Positions 39,883-41,212 of a stretch of DNA of 41,212 bases are shown one piece after another; position 1 is the first letter of the stretch; each line of letters starts with the position of its first letter. Origin of the DNA: an uncultured Pelagibacteraceae bacterium. GTDB taxonomy: Bacteria; Pseudomonadota; Alphaproteobacteria; Pelagibacterales; Pelagibacteraceae. Below the pieces are notes generated by a model that was given only the letters and a program-made list of their open reading frames with translations, did no database searches and was not told the origin of the DNA. The position numbers and the translations under genes were made by a program. The stretch covers positions 1 to 41,212 of the forward strand of contig CACMYF010000008.1 of assembly GCA_902617805.1 (NCBI GenBank). Direction: 5' to 3'.

Positions 39883-40760
39883 GCTGCTTTTTTCTTCCTA
39901 ACTAATGCCTGATAACTTTCATTCAAATCAATAATAGTATCACAAACTTTAAATTGATTTTCAGCAATACAAGATACTGGAGTTACCTCTGCTGCTGTTC
40001 CTGTTAAAAAACATCCAACAAAATTTGGTAGTTCCGTTGGACTAATTTTTCTTTCGTGTACTTTTATATTTTTTGATTTTGCAATTCCAATTACAGTTCT
40101 TCTTGTAATACCGTCTAAAAAAGAATCTGGTATGGGAGTGTGAATTTCTCCATTTTTATCTTTGAAAAAAATATTAGCTCCAGTTGCTTCTGCAATATTT
40201 CCTTCATGATCAAGCATTAAAGAATCGGTATATCCTTGCTTTTCTGCCTCATGTTTTGAGAGAGTACAAATCATGTAAAGACCTGATGCCTTTGTATCCC
40301 ATGGTATTGTATTAGGTGCTGGTCTTCTCCAATTTGAAATATTTAATCTTATTCCTTCTACTTTAAGTTTAGGGTCAAAATAAGATCCCCATTCCCACGT
40401 TGCAATCGCAACATGTATTTTTGTTTGTTGCGCAGAAATAGCCATCATCTCACTACCTCTCCAGGCAACAGGTCTAACATAACCATTTTCTACTTTTTGA
40501 GTTGCGATAATTTTATTTGATGCATTATTGATTTCTTCTTCTGTGTATGGAATTTCAAAACCCATTCTTCTAGCAGAATGAAAAAATCTGGCTGTGTGCT
40601 CCTCTAATTTGAAAATTGAACCATCATAAACTCTCTCACCTTCAAATACACAACTAGCATAGTGCATACCATGGCTTAAAACATGGAGTTTAACGTCTGC
40701 CCAATCAACTAATTCGTTGTTGTACCATATTTTTCCAGATCTCTTATCGTAAGGTATCAT
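39879..40760 (-). CDS. ilvE: Branched-chain amino acid aminotransferase
   Basis: IlvE performs the last step of Val, Leu and Ile synthesis, using glutamate. The 293-residue fold-type IV PLP enzyme has HYASCVFEGERVY, RPVAWRG, the PLP lysine Lys157 in DTKASGLY, EATGANIFF, DGITRRTVI and a FLTGTAAEVTPV segment. Length is slightly short of the family average but complete. D-amino-acid transaminase is a possible alternative; the FEG and GTAAEV motifs favour IlvE. It diverges from the MarR gene. Confidence 0.93.
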   Translation of the reverse strand: MIPYDKRSGKIWYNNELVDWADVKLHVLSHGMHYASCVFEGERVYDGSIFKLEEHTARFFHSARRMGFEIPYTEEEINNASNKIIATQKVENGYVRPVAWRGSEMMAISAQQTKIHVAIATWEWGSYFDPKLKVEGIRLNISNWRRPAPNTIPWDTKASGLYMICTLSKHEAEKQGYTDSLMLDHEGNIAEATGANIFFKDKNGEIHTPIPDSFLDGITRRTVIGIAKSKNIKVHERKISPTELPNFVGCFLTGTAAEVTPVSCIAENQFKVCDTIIDLNESYQALVRKKKAA

Positions 40761-40833
40761 GTGTGAAAATTTTTTTAATTTATAACTGAAAAATATCTTT
40801 GTATCTTTAATATGTCAATATAACTTACCTATT

Positions 40834-41212
40834 ATGAAAGAACTTTTGTATTTAAAAGATGACCAGCTTAAAGATCTAATTGAAAAACTATTTGTAAGCT
40901 ACAGAGAAACGTTTTCTGACTCTAAAAAAATATTAGACAGATATTCGATTGGTTTAGCGCACCATAAGGTAATTCATTTACTGTCAATGTATGAAGGGAT
41001 ATCGATTTCAGAGCTACTTAAAAGATTAAAAGTCACAAAACAAAGCTTAAATCGTGTTCTCAAGGATTTAATTAAACTTGAAATCATTATGTTTAAAAAA
41101 GATGCTAAGGACACTAGAGTAAAGCATGTTTTTCTTAATGATAAAGGTAAAAAAATTTTTAATGACATTTTTAATATACAGAAAAAGAGAATTTATAATG
41201 CTTTACTAAATT
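40834..41212 (+). CDS. MarR-family transcriptional regulator (3' end beyond window)
   Basis: The frame from ATG 40834 is open to the window end, giving 126 codons without a stop. It encodes a MarR-type winged helix: an N-terminal helix for dimerisation, the recognition region ISISELLKRLKVTKQSLNRVLKDLIKLEII, and a wing FKKDAKDTRVKHVFLNDKGKKIF. A C-terminal helix is cut off. Alphaproteobacterial MarR genes beside ilvE include the PetP type that is paired with a response regulator, but that is inference from position. The 73 bases to ilvE must hold promoters for both. Confidence 0.85.
   Translation, partial: MKELLYLKDDQLKDLIEKLFVSYRETFSDSKKILDRYSIGLAHHKVIHLLSMYEGISISELLKRLKVTKQSLNRVLKDLIKLEIIMFKKDAKDTRVKHVFLNDKGKKIFNDIFNIQKKRIYNALLN

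Noticed and set aside
40974-41168. A 64-codon minus-strand frame near the right edge
   Set aside because: It is antisense to the MarR-family gene, which has a clear winged-helix pattern.

Overview
The window is a strongly A+T-rich, very compact bacterial chromosome segment. Genes abut or overlap by 1-23 bases, and convergent genes share stop-codon bases. The gene content is alphaproteobacterial: a dcw cell wall/division cluster with an FtsZ ending in a canonical C-terminal peptide, yqeY-dnaG-rpoD, an ELM1-family protein, and uvrC-pgsA. Together with the extreme compactness and base composition, this points to a streamlined marine SAR11 (Pelagibacter-like) bacterium. That assignment is inference from style and content; no marker was aligned.

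Layout. 1-16239 (minus strand): one uninterrupted dcw cluster, read as mraZ-ftsZ-rsmH-ftsL-ftsI-murEF (fused)-mraY-murD-ftsW-murG-murC-murB-ddl-ftsQ, with ftsA perhaps starting at the window edge. It makes the UDP-MurNAc-pentapeptide and lipid II precursors and the septal machinery. A good sigma70 promoter lies just upstream of mraZ and carries three TGGG repeats at 10-bp period, a probable MraZ operator. ftsZ sits unusually near the start of the cluster. 16240-16817: this promoter and the RNase P RNA. 16818-19053: a cytosolic AmiD/AmpD-like amidase, then divergent mlaA-mlaC (outer-membrane lipid asymmetry).

19069-20903: a 1.7-kb mini-island. A CAU-anticodon tRNA gene (probably tRNA-Ile2) is intact on the right. 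A perfect 45-bp copy of its 3' part lies on the left. Between them are four small same-strand genes of unknown function (zinc-ribbon membrane protein, two small membrane proteins, one soluble protein) and a near-identical 24-bp repeat placed symmetrically inside each end, as integrase arm sites would be. No integrase is present. This is the most unusual part of the window.

20962-25168 (minus): yqeY-dnaG-rpoD, with an atypical tRNA-Val(GAC) just after rpoD. The DnaG zinc-finger ligands are mostly lost. 25295-29693 (plus): carA-carB for carbamoyl phosphate. 29690-31299 (minus): a 2OG-Fe(II) oxygenase coupled to an ELM1-family protein. 31321-32265: trxB. 32254-34106 (minus): an NAD(P)-binding Rossmann protein and an aspartate-type aminotransferase. 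34143-39882 (plus): overlapping uvrB-folM-like SDR-folB-uvrC-pgsA, mixing excision repair, folate and phospholipid genes. 39879-41212: ilvE (minus) divergent from a MarR-family regulator cut by the window end.
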